Shown here one piece after another: positions 11,990 to 23,774 of a stretch of 64,000 nt of DNA. A program made the translations under genes and the position numbers. The DNA lies in contig NC_064616.1 of assembly GCF_023898315.1 (NCBI RefSeq), positions 545,033,602 through 545,097,601 on the forward strand. The letters run 5' to 3'. The first letter of the stretch is position 1. Every line of letters starts with the position of its first letter. This DNA comes from Schistocerca nitens. Lineage: Eukaryota; Arthropoda; Insecta; Orthoptera; Acrididae. A model generated the notes under the pieces. That model searched no databases and was not told the origin of the DNA. It worked only from the letters and a program-made list of their open reading frames with translations.

Positions 11990-12790
11990 TTGCATGGCTT
12001 TAGGTTTGTACAACCTACCATGGGTGCTTCAGTATTTCTTCGACCAGGGGCATTTATTGGAGCATATGAAATGAAATCCTCATAACTTCTGAACGGTTTG
12101 CATTAGGACGTTCAATCTGCACAGCTGACCGCGGGGCATAATGGGAATTAGTATGTGCATGTCTAAGGTTTAGTTTAAGAACGAAGCACACTTTCATTTG
12201 GATGGCTTCGTCAATAAGCAAACTTGGCGCATTTTGGGGCCTGAGAATCCGCATTTCGCAATAGAGAGGTCTCTTCACCATCAGTGGATGACTGTGTGGT
12301 GTGCAGTGTCCAGTCATGGAATAATCGGTGCGTTATTACTTGATGGCACGGTGATTAACAAACGGTACATGAAGGTTATGGAAGATGATTTCATCCCCCT
12401 TATGCAAAGTGACTCTGATTTTTTCAAGGTGTGGTTCATGAAAGACTGAGCTCGACCCCATCGAAGCAGAAGAGTGTTTGATGTCCTCCAGGAGCACTTT
12501 GGGGACAGCATACTGGCTCTGGCGTACACAGAGTCCATTGTCATGAGCCTCGGTTTTCAGCCATGTTCTCCGGATCTTAACACATGCGACTCCTTTTTGT
12601 TGGGCTATATTAAAGACAAGGTGTTCAGCGATAACACCAAAACCATTGCTGAGCTGAAAAGAGTCATACAGGAGGTCATCGACAGCATCTACGTTACGAC
12701 ACGTCAGCGGATCTTGCAGAATTTCGCTATTCGTCTGCACCACATCATTGCCAATGATGGTAGGCATATCGAACATGTCATAACCTAAAT
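11990..12790 (+). mobile_element. Mariner-like element relic with D-47-D spacing
   Basis: The open stretches at 12198-12449 and 12474-12788 read as the C-terminal two-thirds of a mariner-type transposase. A 'VNKQTWRILGPENPH' block precedes WMTVWCAVSSHGIIGALLLDG. Next comes FMKD (second catalytic Asp) with an in-frame TGA directly after it, then CSPDLNTCDSFLLGYIKDKV with the third Asp. The end is HHIIANDGRHIEHV, like the usual C-terminus. I count 47 codons between the second and third Asp, against 34 in classical mariners. The N-terminal DNA-binding part is not recognisable and terminal repeats were not found. Confidence 0.65.
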
Positions 12791-12989
12791 CTGATTATAT
12801 TTAGTAACGTCTACATATTGATTAAAGTGTGTGCACACCGTTCTTAGTAACTAATTTATGTTTCTTTTCATTTAGTTCAATAACTGTCAGCCTATACTGC
12901 TACGTTTCGCAAGTTTCCACATAACGGAATCTGGTTGAACATTTTTCTTCTTGAAGGGGCTTAAACGCATTACAGAACTCGCTTCAGGA

Positions 12990-13340
12990 TTCAGGAACTT
13001 TATGTCTTTCACTACTGTGCCAAACAAGTTAGATGCTTTAATTTGATTTAGAAATACCACCAACACTGACAAATACAGCCAGTCGGGTAGCTACCAACTT
13101 ATTTGCAACTGCTGTCAATCTGTATATGTGGCTCAAACATGCAGCAATTTCAGAACCAGTTATACAGAACATCTCAAAGCACTGAAAAGCAATAGCTCAC
13201 ACTCAACTTTCGCAGACCATGTGATAGTACACAATCAGTACCTAACAAACATTGAAATTGTCTAACACATCCTGAAACTACTGACACCTTATACCAAAAA
13301 TTAACTATAGAAGAAAACTATCACATCCAGAAGTCAGTAG
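12990..13340 (+). pseudogene. Penelope-like element, GIY-YIG endonuclease fragment
   Basis: From about 13050 the + strand translates to TNTDKYSQSGSYQLICNCCQ, then SVYVAQTCSNFRTSYTEHLK and HSTFADHV. This matches the GIY-YIG endonuclease of Penelope-like retroelements ('SG.Y.L.C..C...Y.GQT.R.F..R..EH'). The usual GIY is GSY and the usual GQTGR is AQTCS, so key positions are changed. Only this C-terminal domain is present and I saw no reverse transcriptase. Confidence 0.65.
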
Positions 13341-13749
13341 TCCAAGAAAGTACTAAAGGACTATACATTACTGTGCAATGTGGCGGGACATTTAGAGATG
13401 CACAATTATGCTGGCGGAAAATTTAAAAATAAAAGATAGTAGCCGTAAGAAATTTAAAATTTTTAGCATCCATTAAAATGAAGTAGCCAACAAACAGACA
13501 ATCATTGTGTAGTCACAAAGTTCAACATTATATGAATATCATTTTTGGCTTCATGTCAAAGAGATATTTGGAATACAACGGTAATTCAATACCACAAGAA
13601 TTATATCAGTTTCACCTGAATAGTGTACATTCGCGGAATGGTCAAAAGTATCTAAATGAACAGAATTTTTTGTAAAAATTGTATTAGCCCATGTACACAC
13701 ACACACACACACACATCCATGTTGCATAACATTTCACCTCAGAATTCCA

Positions 13750-13783
<34 letters not shown>

Positions 13784-14530
13784 CCTCTCCCTCTCTCTCG
13801 TTCTCTGTCTCTTCCGTTCTACACTTCACTAACTTATGTCAAATATTGTACTACTTTGTCAGTAAATTTCACCTCACAAGGGGACACACACCAGCATAAA
13901 TGACGCAAAAGTGTTAAATAAAAAAATATTTATGTCAGAGACCATACTGCCTTTTTTGTAAATTTCGTCCCTGTCATGTCAGCTACAGTATTACAGCCAA
14001 TCAAACTAACTAAGATGCAGTCTGAATTACTTTTCATCAATGGTGAACTACTGGAAGAGTGCTGGTACTGCTTAACTAACAACTGACGCCTAAAAATGAC
14101 GGCGGCCCCTTAAAGTAAGTGTCACAATACCTAATGTTATTGGCCCTTCGATCTTAGCCATACTTGAAGCTATTTTACACGTGGTACAAGGAACACACTA
14201 TAATCACCCGGCATTTTCAGTAATGGAGCACCTCAGTAGCAGCATTTCGGGAAGGAGGGGTGAGGAAAAGATAATACATCGTCTTCTACTGTAGAAAAAC
14301 GTAACTGACGTTATTGCCTCACTAAAATATTTTTTTAACTGGTTTTATATAAATGTAGTTATGTACCACTGGGGTTCTATCCACCTGCATTACAGTTTCT
14401 GACCCTTTAGCAAATCAATCCACACCAAATGTGATACATTTAGAAAAGATCGTTTAATCATCATACACTTGAACATTAGATTTTCACAATATGCAAGAGG
14501 AACTTCACAAAACGTGAAATAGGAAATACA
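13341..14530. other. Unassigned, with CA and CT microsatellites
   Basis: Contains a short (CA)n at about 13698-13714 and a (CT)n-rich tract at about 13751-13806. Otherwise AT-rich with no gene recognised. Confidence 0.5.
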
Positions 14531-14754
14531 TACCGGATGATTATAATTGAACTTTTCCTATTTAACACACTAAAACAAGGAAACTAATTTGCATGTGGGT
14601 ACCCAACTTGGTCTACAGTATGGGGTGCGTGATTTCCATGCGTCACAGCGCCGTCGTCGAGTTCCCAATATGGTCACCAGGTGCCGTTGTCAGTCAACGT
14701 GATTCATAGTTGCACACACCTGACCAGTCGCAATGCATTTGTTGACATGTCAAA

Positions 14755-15685
14755 ATGAGCTTGAACAAAAAGAGCAGGGACTTTTTGGTGAAGCCATATT
14801 ATCAAAACAACAGTAGTACACCAGCTGCATTTCGAGAAAATCGCCGGCAGAAAGGATTACGGAAGGGTGCTCTTTCACCACCTGATGTGCGGAGCGTAAT
14901 GAAGTTCGTATCAACTACAAAACTGGGCGTCGCTCCTGGAAGAGACCGACAACCGATTGCGCCACAGGTTGTTGATGAAATAGCTGTTGCAATGGCAGGC
15001 AACGCTGCGGACAATTCCCACACGTTAGGCAGTGCGCGTGCTGTGTCACGACAGTTGAACATCACGGGGTCCAATGTACAGAAAGTGCTTCGACCAATTC
15101 TCAAATGGTATCCGTACAAGATCCTTATCGTACAGCGGATTGCACCACACCACGCACAACGACGTGTTGACTTCGTTCTCCTCTTTCTCGCAAGGATTGA
15201 AATTAACAAGGGCTGGCCCTGGACCATCCATTGCACAGACGAAGCTCATTTTTCTCTGACGGGTGAGGTGAACACACAGAATTGCCGATTGCGGGGATCT
15301 TCACCTCCAGTAAAAGTTCCTCTGTATGATGAACTTGTCACCGTATGGTGTGGCTTCACGGCTACGCTCATTATTCGTCAGTTAATTTTTGTTAAGGTTG
15401 GCACTCAAGACCAGTAACGTGCAGTGTTGCTGGCCAGCGTTACTGCTATATACTTCGCCAGCATGTCATACCCACCCTAAAGGAGAGAGAAGCATAGAAC
15501 TCAACAGTTTTAATGCAAGATGGGGCCCCACCACTCGTGAAGTTCACCTGCTTCTCCGAAACATATTTGAAAACGATCGAATTATCAGCCGATCGTTTCC
15601 AAATGCTTGGCCGCCACAATTACCTGATCACACTTCCTGTGGTTTTTGGTTGTGGGGCTACCTGAGTGACAGGGTGTACCAGTGG
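14755..15685 (+). pseudogene. DUF4817-type mariner transposase, broken
   Basis: The first 220 residues are continuous. They start FLVKPYYQNNSSTPAAFREN, the helix-turn-helix region of this family. 'ARAVSRQLNI' and KVLRPILKWYPYKI follow, then IHCTDEAHFSLTGEVNTQNC with the first catalytic Asp. A frameshift at about 15417 moves the frame to the reading that ends RIISRSFPNAWPP and FWLWGYLSDRVYQ. The second-Asp motif has decayed to 'RWGP' and the third reads CG instead of CD. It stops at about 15685 where another repeat begins. Confidence 0.75.
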
Positions 15686-16540
15686 ATGATTGGTTGGTTT
15701 AAAATTGGGGGGGGGGGGGGAGGGACCAAACTGCTAGGTTATCGGTCCCTTGTTCCAAATAAAACAATGCCACAAGGGTGAGAATAAAACAAGCGAGATT
15801 GTCAACACAAAACAGAGAGAAAGGAGAAACCACAAGAACAACAGAAGGGAAACAAACATTTAAATGGACTAAAGGGGAGAAGAAAACCACAGAAACGCTA
15901 GAATCAGGTAAAAGAGATGAAAATGACAAAACAGATTACCATGGCTGGCTGAACATAAGATTAAAAAGGAGAAGCCAGCCACTCTGCAACACATTAAAAC
16001 CTCCACCCTAAAAGCACTGCGGCAGGAGGATACAGGGGGACAAAGGGCATGAGCTAAAACTTAGATCAAATGATAAAACCCTCCCTCAAAAATGAATCGT
16101 AAAACTGAATCACCCGATTAGGTGTTGTCAGGTAAAATTAGCGGCAACGAGACCGGCAACCGAAGGTTTCGTCGCAGGGCAGTCAAAGTGGAACAGGGCA
16201 ACAGAATATGGGACACTGTCAAGAGGCGCTGCATTGACACTGAGGCTGATCTTCACAGCGCAGGAGTTGCCGTGGGTCGGCCAAGCGTGGCCAATGTGGA
16301 GCCGTCAGAGAACCACAGAGTCCCTGCAAGAGGCCTGCATGGAGGACTGCCACACACTCGTAGTCTCCTTAATGGCAGGCATTTTGTTGTGCGTACTGTA
16401 AGGTAATGGGCGAGTTGTAGCGCCCTAAAAGTATTCTAAGTTCAGAGTTGGCGAGGCCGCGCGGGAGCCTGTCGGCGGCCACGGCTCGTCGGTGCCGCAT
16501 GGTGCCGAACGTTAACAGGGCAAGAGGGGTAGCCCCAGTG
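15686..16540. repeat. Unclassified interspersed repeat inserted in the mariner
   Basis: It starts with a TGGTTGGTTT motif and a run of 14 G (15707-15720), then GGGACCAAACTGCTAGGT. That resembles the tail of the SINE family at 41934-42171. An A-rich segment follows, then a GC-richer block (about 16130-16420). Position and context show an insertion. Right edge approximate; class not determined. Confidence 0.45.
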
Positions 16541-16714
16541 CGTGGTCCAGGCCATCCACGTGGCTGGGAATTCCATGTTGACGCTTTGATGAGGACTGTG
16601 CTTTGTGTCGATGCAGGAGATGTGCACGTTGGGATTGCCAAATATGGCGGACTTTTGGAAACCATAATGGCAGACGTTACACACCTCATGTAGATATTAG
16701 TAGCCAGAGGGATC

Positions 16715-17049
16715 ATGGTATCTTAAAAAGAAACATGAACATTACCATTACTTGCATGACAATTCTGATGGTGTAATCAGATTTTCAATATCTTTATTTG
16801 TTTAATGTTTCGTATCTGACTGTAAATTGTACAAGTATCACGTAGCAACGAATTTCCAAAATCTAAACGGTTCATTCAATTTTCTCGATCGACGTGTCTT
16901 TAGAAAGGAATTACTGTAAACCTAAAGTGGTATGAATTACAGGTTGTAACTTGAGTAGTTTGAGAGTTATTAAAGGTCAAATTGGCCCATTATTATTAAT
17001 CACGTCAGGCCATAAGTACTCCATAGCTACAAGAAAAAACGGTAGCAGC
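16715..17049. other. Unassigned
   Basis: No gene recognised. Confidence 0.35.
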
Positions 17050-17193
17050 ATGCTTGAAAAATATATTTATTCGTGTATGTCCTTGTTTATATCCGATATA
17101 TACTATTCATGAACAAATTGGTTAAATATTTATTGTGTGTTAGAAAGGAAAGAGACATTAGGCTACTGGCCTACCTATTGTTTCTATTCCTTT

Positions 17194-17238
17194 CAAAATG
17201 TTCATATGTGTGTGAAATGTTATGGGACTTAACTGCTA
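17194..17238 (-). repeat. Very short SINE 3' stub with target duplication
   Basis: Forty-five bases match the reverse complement of the SINE tail at 30850-30902 (GTCC-ATAAGATTTCACACA type). They are flanked by exact TCTATTCCTTT duplications (17183-17193 and 17239-17249). This is an extremely 5'-truncated insertion inside the LTR fossil. Confidence 0.75.
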
Positions 17239-18141
17239 TCTATTCCTTTGATAAATGTTTATTTGATTTGTTTATGTATTTAATAATGTTTTTTACAGCG
17301 TGTTTATGATCCAGCAGTTGGAATATTTATTTAATTTCAAGTTATTTAAATGTAAATGCAGTATTTCGCATCTGTTTTAATATGTATTTGACTGTGCGTT
17401 GGCTTGAAGACATGGCGAGAGAACTCTAGCTAATCACAGTGCTCGTTAATGGAGAGACTGTATGGAAGAGAGGGAGGCGTATTGAATTCTAGACAGGAGA
17501 GAGAGTGCTGAACGGGAGGCAGCGACGGGCGGTCTGCGGAAAGACTTGGAGAGTGGAGCAGTTTGCGCGTGGTCACGAGAGATAGAAGTATTTCGTATCG
17601 TCGACGTGTGCACTTGTGAGATTTCCGTGGCTCCTGCAGTGAAGACGTAGTATGCGTTTAGAAATGAATATCTCGTGAGTTATGTTGTTGCTCACAACTA
17701 ATTACGTGAAGTAGGAATCTATTGTTTCCCTGTTATTCAACTTACATTTCACTTATTTGCTAGGCCATCGACACCAATAAGTGTTTTAGAGTAATAAAGG
17801 GCATTCTTAAAGGTACTTCTGCTATCGTACTCAGCATTTAAAGTCGTTAAAATAGTACCTTCACATTTTATTTAATTGCAATCTTACATTTTTATATTTC
17901 TAAGTAACATTCAAAATTCGCAATTGCAGAGTGATAGGGACCTTCGACCATTCGATTGATGTGTATATTCATATTGTATACTGTAGAATCAGTAGTGTTT
18001 GGCTTGCAATGCGGCAACTACGTATCCCAGCCCCTAGAGAACGTAACCAGCCAAAACTTTTAATATTTCAACTCTGAGTCTGAGAGTACGTTGTTGAGGG
18101 CCACATCACTGATCACATTTTGTTTTCTTAAAGCCCGTAAT

Positions 18142-18159
18142 TGGGGGCTCGTCCGGGAT
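18142..18159 (+). other. tRNA-Pro primer-binding site
   Basis: An 18-base perfect match to the classical tRNA-Pro priming sequence. It marks the boundary between LTR and internal region of the fossil at 17050-19125. Confidence 0.8.
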
Positions 18160-19125
18160 TTGTGTCTTGCAAAGTGCTAATTCCTTTGCTGTCTGCAATT
18201 CAGCGAACTATGCGAAGAGTGGAAACCTTTGCAAATCCAGTAGAGATTTCTGTAGGGTGAACCTTTCACAAAACACAGTATGAGATCGGTTTTTTCCCCA
18301 AGTAGGTGTCTGGATTTAGTTAAATTACGCAGTAATTTTCACAACTAACACATGCCATAGATAGAGGTCCTAATCTATCACATTAAAGGCAATTTGCGTG
18401 GGGGTTCGGTGTCTAAATAAGTTTCAGTGCAGTGAAAAGTAGCGGTTAGCGCATTTACCAGACTGGGGTATCGCAGATGGTTGGAACACACAGTAACCAG
18501 CGGCAGCTACAGTTACTTTATTGCGACTTATCCAGTGGCGGACGCAGTTCAACAGCAGTACGACAGCAGCTTCTTCGTGTACTCCAGGGCAGTATTCAGT
18601 GTCGACTTCCACTGCAACTGACGGCATCACCATGGCCGAGGGAACCATCTCAGCTCAGATAAATGCTGCGTAAATAGTGAGACAGTGTTTAACTCTGAAG
18701 TTGAAGCTCCAGTTATAGATCTCGCGAATATAAAATAGTCACCTATATGTGTAATTCTGAAAACGGAAGTGAGTCGGTTAGTCTCAAATCAGAGCGCGAC
18801 AGTGTAACTAGTAGGAATTCAGGCAAGGGGAAGAATGCAGGGGAGATATGATGTCCCAGCTAATGCTAAGTGGAAGAACTAACAGAAAATTTAGAGAGGG
18901 CTGAGGTAAATAGTGTGGATGAGGGTAGTTTGTGTAATGAAGGTTGTACGAATTGGTATATGAAGGATGGGAAGACAAGGGACGAGATGTAGAAAATTAT
19001 TATTAAGGGAGAAATATTTAGAAAGAAAGGAAATGGTAAATGTACTGAAAATTATTGAAATTAAAGTTGGCAAAGAAATGGTAGATGCACTTCTTGATTC
19101 AAGTAGTAATGTGTCAGCAGTGTGG

Positions 19126-19502
19126 TGAAGGCAAGGACCCCAGTATTGAAAGAATGGTTGGGACACGAACTGCAATTGGAAGCCCTTACCTGGGCCGACA
19201 ATGCAGGAGATGAACGGCCATGGGTGGGAAATGGATCCGGTAATTCCAATGCGCAGGAGAGTTACGAACGTGTGCAATTTAACTGGCCAGCAGTTGTGCA
19301 CACCTATCCTGCAATGAAAAGACTCCGGCCTCCAGCAGGACGCTGGTCACCAGACTCGTCCTGAAAGCTCCTGTCGCTAGGCGAACGCCACAATGGTGCA
19401 CTGGGTCGAGTAAATGCCGAAACATAAACGAGACTTCCATAGTCAAGGCGGGATTGAACAAGGGCTCTGTAGAGCTGCAGCAGCGTAGAGCGTTATGCAC
19501 CC
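19126..19502 (-). pseudogene. Jockey/I-group LINE reverse transcriptase C-terminal scrap
   Basis: The minus strand reads LDPVHHCGVRLATGAFRTS and then 'EAGVFSLQDRCAQLL'. This fits the region after the RT domain in Jockey-like LINEs ('LD.IHH.G.R...GAFRTSP..SL..E...'). The frame changes further down. Both ends are sharp: the LTR fossil lies to the left and a Tc1 relic to the right. Confidence 0.6.
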
Positions 19503-20830
19503 CAGCTGGTGGTGCTCAGGCAGCGCCTATTAGACGATGGGGGTCCGACAGCCGATAAGCTACAATCATTCCTGCAGGAAGGAGCTACACAGCTCGTGTT
19601 CTCTCTAGTTCAACCATGCCTAGACGGTCAAAACCGCGGCTCGATCGCGTCTGCATCGGTACTTTGTGCCAGGAAGAGCTCTCAACAAGGGATGTGTCCA
19701 GAAGTCTCGGAGTGAACGAAAGCGATGTTGCTGAGACATGAAGGAGATACAGAGAGGCAGAAACCGTCGATTACATTCCTCGCTCAGGCCGCCCAAGAGC
19801 TGCTACTGCTGTGGATGACCGCTGCCTATGGATTATGGCTCGGAGGAACCCTGACAGCATCGCCACCATGATGAATAATGCTTTGCATGCGGCTACACGA
19901 TATCGTGTTATGAGTGAGACGGTGCGCAACTTGTTGCATGATGCGCAACATTACTCCCGACGTCCATGACGAGGTCCATCTCTGCAACCACGACACCTTG
20001 AAAAGTGGCACAGATGGGCCCAACAACACGCCGAATCGACCGCTCGGGATTGGCATCACGTTCTCCTCACCGATGGGTGTCGCATGTGCCTTCAAACAGA
20101 CAATCGTCGGAGACGTATTTGGAGGCAACCCATCAGGCTGACGGCCTTAGACACACAATCCAGTGAGTGCATCAATGTGGAGGTTCCCTGCTGTTTCGGG
20201 GTGGCATCATGTGGGGCCGACACACTCCGCTGGTGGTCATGGAAGGCGCCGTAAGGGCTGTACGATACGTGAATCCCATCCCTCGATAGTGCAGCCATAT
20301 CGGCAGCATACTGGCGAGGCATTTGTCTTCATGGAGGAAATTTGCGCCCCCATCGTGCGCATCTTGTGAATGACTTCCTTGAGGATAACGACATCGCTGG
20401 ACTAGCGTGGTAAGCATGTTTCCCAGACATGAACCCCATTGAAAATTCCTGGGATAGACTGAAAACGGCTGTTTGTGGATGACGTGACCCACCAACCACT
20501 CTGAGGGATCTATGCCGAATCGCCGTTGAGGAGTGGGACAATCTGGACCAACAGTGCCTTGATGAACTTGTGGATAGTATGCCACGAAGAATACCGGCAC
20601 GGATCAATGCAAGAGGACGTGTTACTGGGTATTAGAAGTACCGGTGTGTACAGCAGTCTGGAGCACCACCTCTGAAGGTCTCGTTGTATGGTGGTACTAC
20701 ATGCAATTTGTAGTTTTCATGAGCTATAAAAAGCGAGTCAATTATCTTTATGTTGATCTCTATTCCAATTTTCTGTAAACGTTCCGGAACTCTCGGAACC
20801 GAGGTGATGCAAAAATTTTGTTGATGTGTG
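19503..20830 (+). mobile_element. Tc1-like element relic, left end missing
   Basis: Translation across several frames gives a Tc1 transposase. A 'MPRRSKPRLDRV' type start lies near 19617, then RSLGVNESDVAET, RSGRPRAATAVDDRC, a decayed 'TDGCRMCLQTDNRRRR' and NPIENSWDRLKTAV with the catalytic Glu. The end is 'VDSMPRRIPARINARGR'. The 3' region ends near 20830 in what should be the right terminal repeat. The left terminal repeat is missing at the LINE junction. Many frameshifts and stops: inactive. Confidence 0.75.
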
Positions 20831-21602
20831 TATGTGAGCATCGATTAATGAGCATACCCACAATGTTTGTGACCTGCGGAGTATACAGGAAGCACTACAG
20901 CACTCTGAATACTCTCAGTTCAATTATACCTACCCAATATCTTTGAAAGTAAACAGTTATAATGTATACGTTCAGTAAATATAATACGTCTGTGAGTGTG
21001 CATGTGTCTGTACAGTTCATGCCAAACTGTCAAACACATACATGTATGTGATCGTTATGGACGATGGTTCTTGCGTCCTATGAAATAAGTAAATATATCT
21101 GGTGGCACTCTGTGTTTTGAATAATTACTATCAGTGGGCACAATATTTAAAACATCTGTTTACTTAAATTAGGAAATGTAAGAACGTAATACTAGGAATT
21201 TCATGTAGAAGTGCTTGATTTTAAGTTTTACAGTTTGAACAGTTAATGACTCTCCTCTAAGCGATGCTAGCAAGTGATGAAGTCACACCTCAACTTCACA
21301 CGAGTTATGTAAACTATTCTGTAAGCAAGCGCACACAAGGACACTGTGAAAGAACGGTAAGCAACCACTGCTTCCGGGCTCACTTTATGGGGAATACTGA
21401 CTGCTGCATCGGACTGTCGAAATGGAGTGCTGAGCGGATAATCGTTATTGACTTAAACTTTGCACCTCAAAATTTTAAAATTAGCCTGCTAGAGATACTC
21501 AGCCAGTGCATGTTGTGGACATGGACATTTATAAAACTTCCCTGTGGAATATAGGGCACGTCCTGAGTAATAGGCAATAAATTAAATAATATACTAAATG
21601 CA
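20831..21602. other. Unassigned
   Basis: No gene recognised. Confidence 0.35.
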
Positions 21603-23255
21603 CGCAGTGGTGACGAAAGCCATTCAATACCTCCTAATGTCGTCTCAGACCTCCTTTTGCCCGACATAGTGTAGCAGCTGGAAGTGGCATGAACTCAACA
21701 TGTCGCTGGAAGTGCCCTGCAGGAATATTGAGCCATGCTGCCTGTATAGCATCCCATAATTCCTAATGTGTTGTCTGAGCCAGAATTTGTGCACGAAGTG
21801 ACCTCTAGATTATATCCCATAAATGTTCGATGGAATTCATGTCGGGCGATTTGGGTAACCAAATCATTCGCTCTAAATGTCCAGAATATTCTTTGTTACG
21901 GTGTAAAGTCAAGCGCCGTCACGTCAGTCTGGAACGGTAAAGAAGAGAAGGCTTTGAGAGGAAGTCAGCCAATCGCACGCTGACTGGCCCGCTTCCAGGA
22001 CGACAACGCGACAGCAGCGGCCCCTATGTGAAGACAACATAAACGCCGCTCCCGACTGGTGGCTGTCACTTCGATACTAGCGTCAACGTTAGCAACTTCA
22101 ATAGCAGATTCAAGATTAGCTGTCTGGATAGCAGCATCAATGATAGCGACTGAAATAGCAGTTCAGGACAGACTTGTCAGTTAGAGATCAGCAGTCACTG
22201 CAAAGACTTATTATTACGTAAGTCGCCTTTTGCTTGCCACACATATGTGTAACTGCCAAATATAAGTAGTACATTTGATTAATTGAGATAAAATTCATAA
22301 ATACGATTTGTTTCGTTGTTTTTCTAGCGAAAGGAGTACGCAGAATTCCTAGACACAACCAGATTGACGACGAGGCTCGTCCAAACTGATTCCTCAAACA
22401 AATCGCGAAAAATTGTTGCTCAGCGCACGGTCATTGATAAAAATTTCATCGTTGTTTGGAACATGAAGTCCAATAACGGCTGCAAATGATCTCCAAATAG
22501 TCGAACACAACCAAAACAAAGCCCATTCCATGCAAACACAGCCCACATCGTTATGGAGCCACCACGAGCTTGCACAGTTCCTTGTTGAGAACTTGTGTCG
22601 ATGGCTTCGTAGGGTCTTCACCACACTCTAACCCAATCGTCAGCTCTAACCCACTGAAATCTGGACTCATCTGACCACATCATGGTTTTTCAGCATCTAT
22701 GGTTCAACCGATATGGTCACGAGCCCAGAAGAGGCGCTGCAGGCCACGTCGTGCTGTTAGTGAAAGCACTCGCGTCGGTAGTCTGCTGCCATAGCCCATG
22801 AACGCCAGATTTCGTCACACTGTACTAACGGATACGTTCGTCGTACGTCCCACGTAGATTTTTGTGGTTATTTAACGCAGTGTTTCTTGTCTGTTAGCAT
22901 TGACTAAGCAAACGCAGTGCTCGGTCGTTGAGAGGGAGCTATCAATGGTGAGAGATAATGCCTGAAATTTGTTCCGAGAATAACAGTCTTAAACTGTGGA
23001 TCTCGGAATAGTGAGTTTCCTAACGAATTCAGAAATGGAATGTCCTATGAATCTAGCTCCAACCACGTTTCCACTTTCAAAGTCTGGTAACTCCGATCGT
23101 GTGGCCATATCCACGTCGGAAACCAATTCACATCAGTGACACGTGTTCAAATGACAACTCCTCCAATTTACTTCTCCTCTATTCATCGTGTATGCGATAC
23201 TACGGCCATCTGTATATGTGCATATCGCTACCTCATGACTTTTGACACCTCAGTG
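21603..23255 (-). mobile_element. Tc1-like element relic with an inserted LTR-like segment
   Basis: The ends are degenerate inverted copies of a CACTGAGGTGACAAAAGTCA-type sequence. A TA follows the right end. The minus strand carries a decayed transposase, best seen at about 22400-22560 where it reads MWAVFAWNGLCFGC and then FGDHLQPLLDFMFQ. That is the family's 'MVWAVF.W.GLG' block before the second catalytic Asp. About 0.5 kb of unrelated sequence (21893-22388) interrupts it. Many stops; inactive. Confidence 0.7.
21893..22388. mobile_element. LTR-like insertion fossil in the Tc1 relic
   Basis: The segment interrupts continuous Tc1 homology, with ATTCT on the left and ATTCC on the right as a likely 5-bp duplication. 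It starts near TGTTACGG. Near its right end is GATTGACGACGAGG, which resembles the sequence just inside some Gypsy LTRs. It is best read as a solo LTR or LTR end fragment; old. The family is uncertain. Confidence 0.35.
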
Positions 23256-23564
23256 TACGGTTCAATGGACAGTGAACAGACCGCTAAGCTAAAAGAAAAG
23301 AGAAAAATGGTCCCCAACCGAAACACAACACCAAAAAATAGTTAATGTAGAGTAACGAACTTCCGGGGATATGTTTGTCTAGGTAACATATTTATGGGAA
23401 CACCATTGCAAGGTGACTGTATAATGTAAGCACGAGATAAGCCACTGGAAATGTGAAATGCTGGTACAGTAATAACGGGTGTAAGAACGAGAATGTTGAA
23501 TGCAAGCATACAAACTTTCAAGCATTGTATTGTAGAGGCACCAGGCGTGAGTTTAATTGATGGT

Positions 23565-23760
23565 TGGTTGGTTGGTTTTGGGGAAGGAGACTAGACAGCG
23601 AGGTCATCGGTCTCATCGGATTAGGGAAGGAAGTCGGCCGTGCCCTTTCAAAGGAACCGTCCCGGCAATTGCCTGGAGCGATTTAGGGAAATCACGGAAA
23701 ACCTAAATCAGGATGGCCGGACGCGGGATTGAACCGTCGTCCTCCCGAATGCGAGTCCAG
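23565..23760 (-). repeat. tRNA-derived SINE, 5'-truncated
   Basis: It shares its sequence with 41934-42171 (TGGTTGGTTGG tail, CGAGGTCATCGGTCTC, GGAAATCACGGAAAACC, B-box complement GGATTGAACC). The head is missing beyond the B box. Exact TTAATTGATGGT duplications flank it (23553-23564 and 23761-23772). Confidence 0.9.
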
Positions 23761-23774
23761 TTAATTGATGGTGT

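Larger units (their letters stand above)
14533..16710 (+). mobile_element. Mariner-like (DUF4817-type) element with an insertion
   Basis: A TA at 14531-14532 is followed by CCGGATGATTATAATTGAAC, a typical left terminus for this family. The transposase begins at 14755 and runs to about 15684. A further C-terminal scrap (around 16590-16690) seems to follow about 0.85 kb of unrelated repeat. The right terminal repeat was not located, so the right end is approximate. Confidence 0.55.
17050..19125 (+). mobile_element. LTR retrotransposon fossil (left LTR and start of internal region)
   Basis: At 18142-18159 lies TGGGGGCTCGTCCGGGAT, the textbook primer-binding site complementary to the 3' end of tRNA-Pro. 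Upstream is an LTR-like stretch whose left edge I cannot fix (between about 17050 and 17390). Downstream, an aspartic-protease-like remnant lies near 19045-19120, where the element abuts a LINE scrap. No right LTR is seen. It is a broken, old copy, most likely Gypsy-type. Confidence 0.6.
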
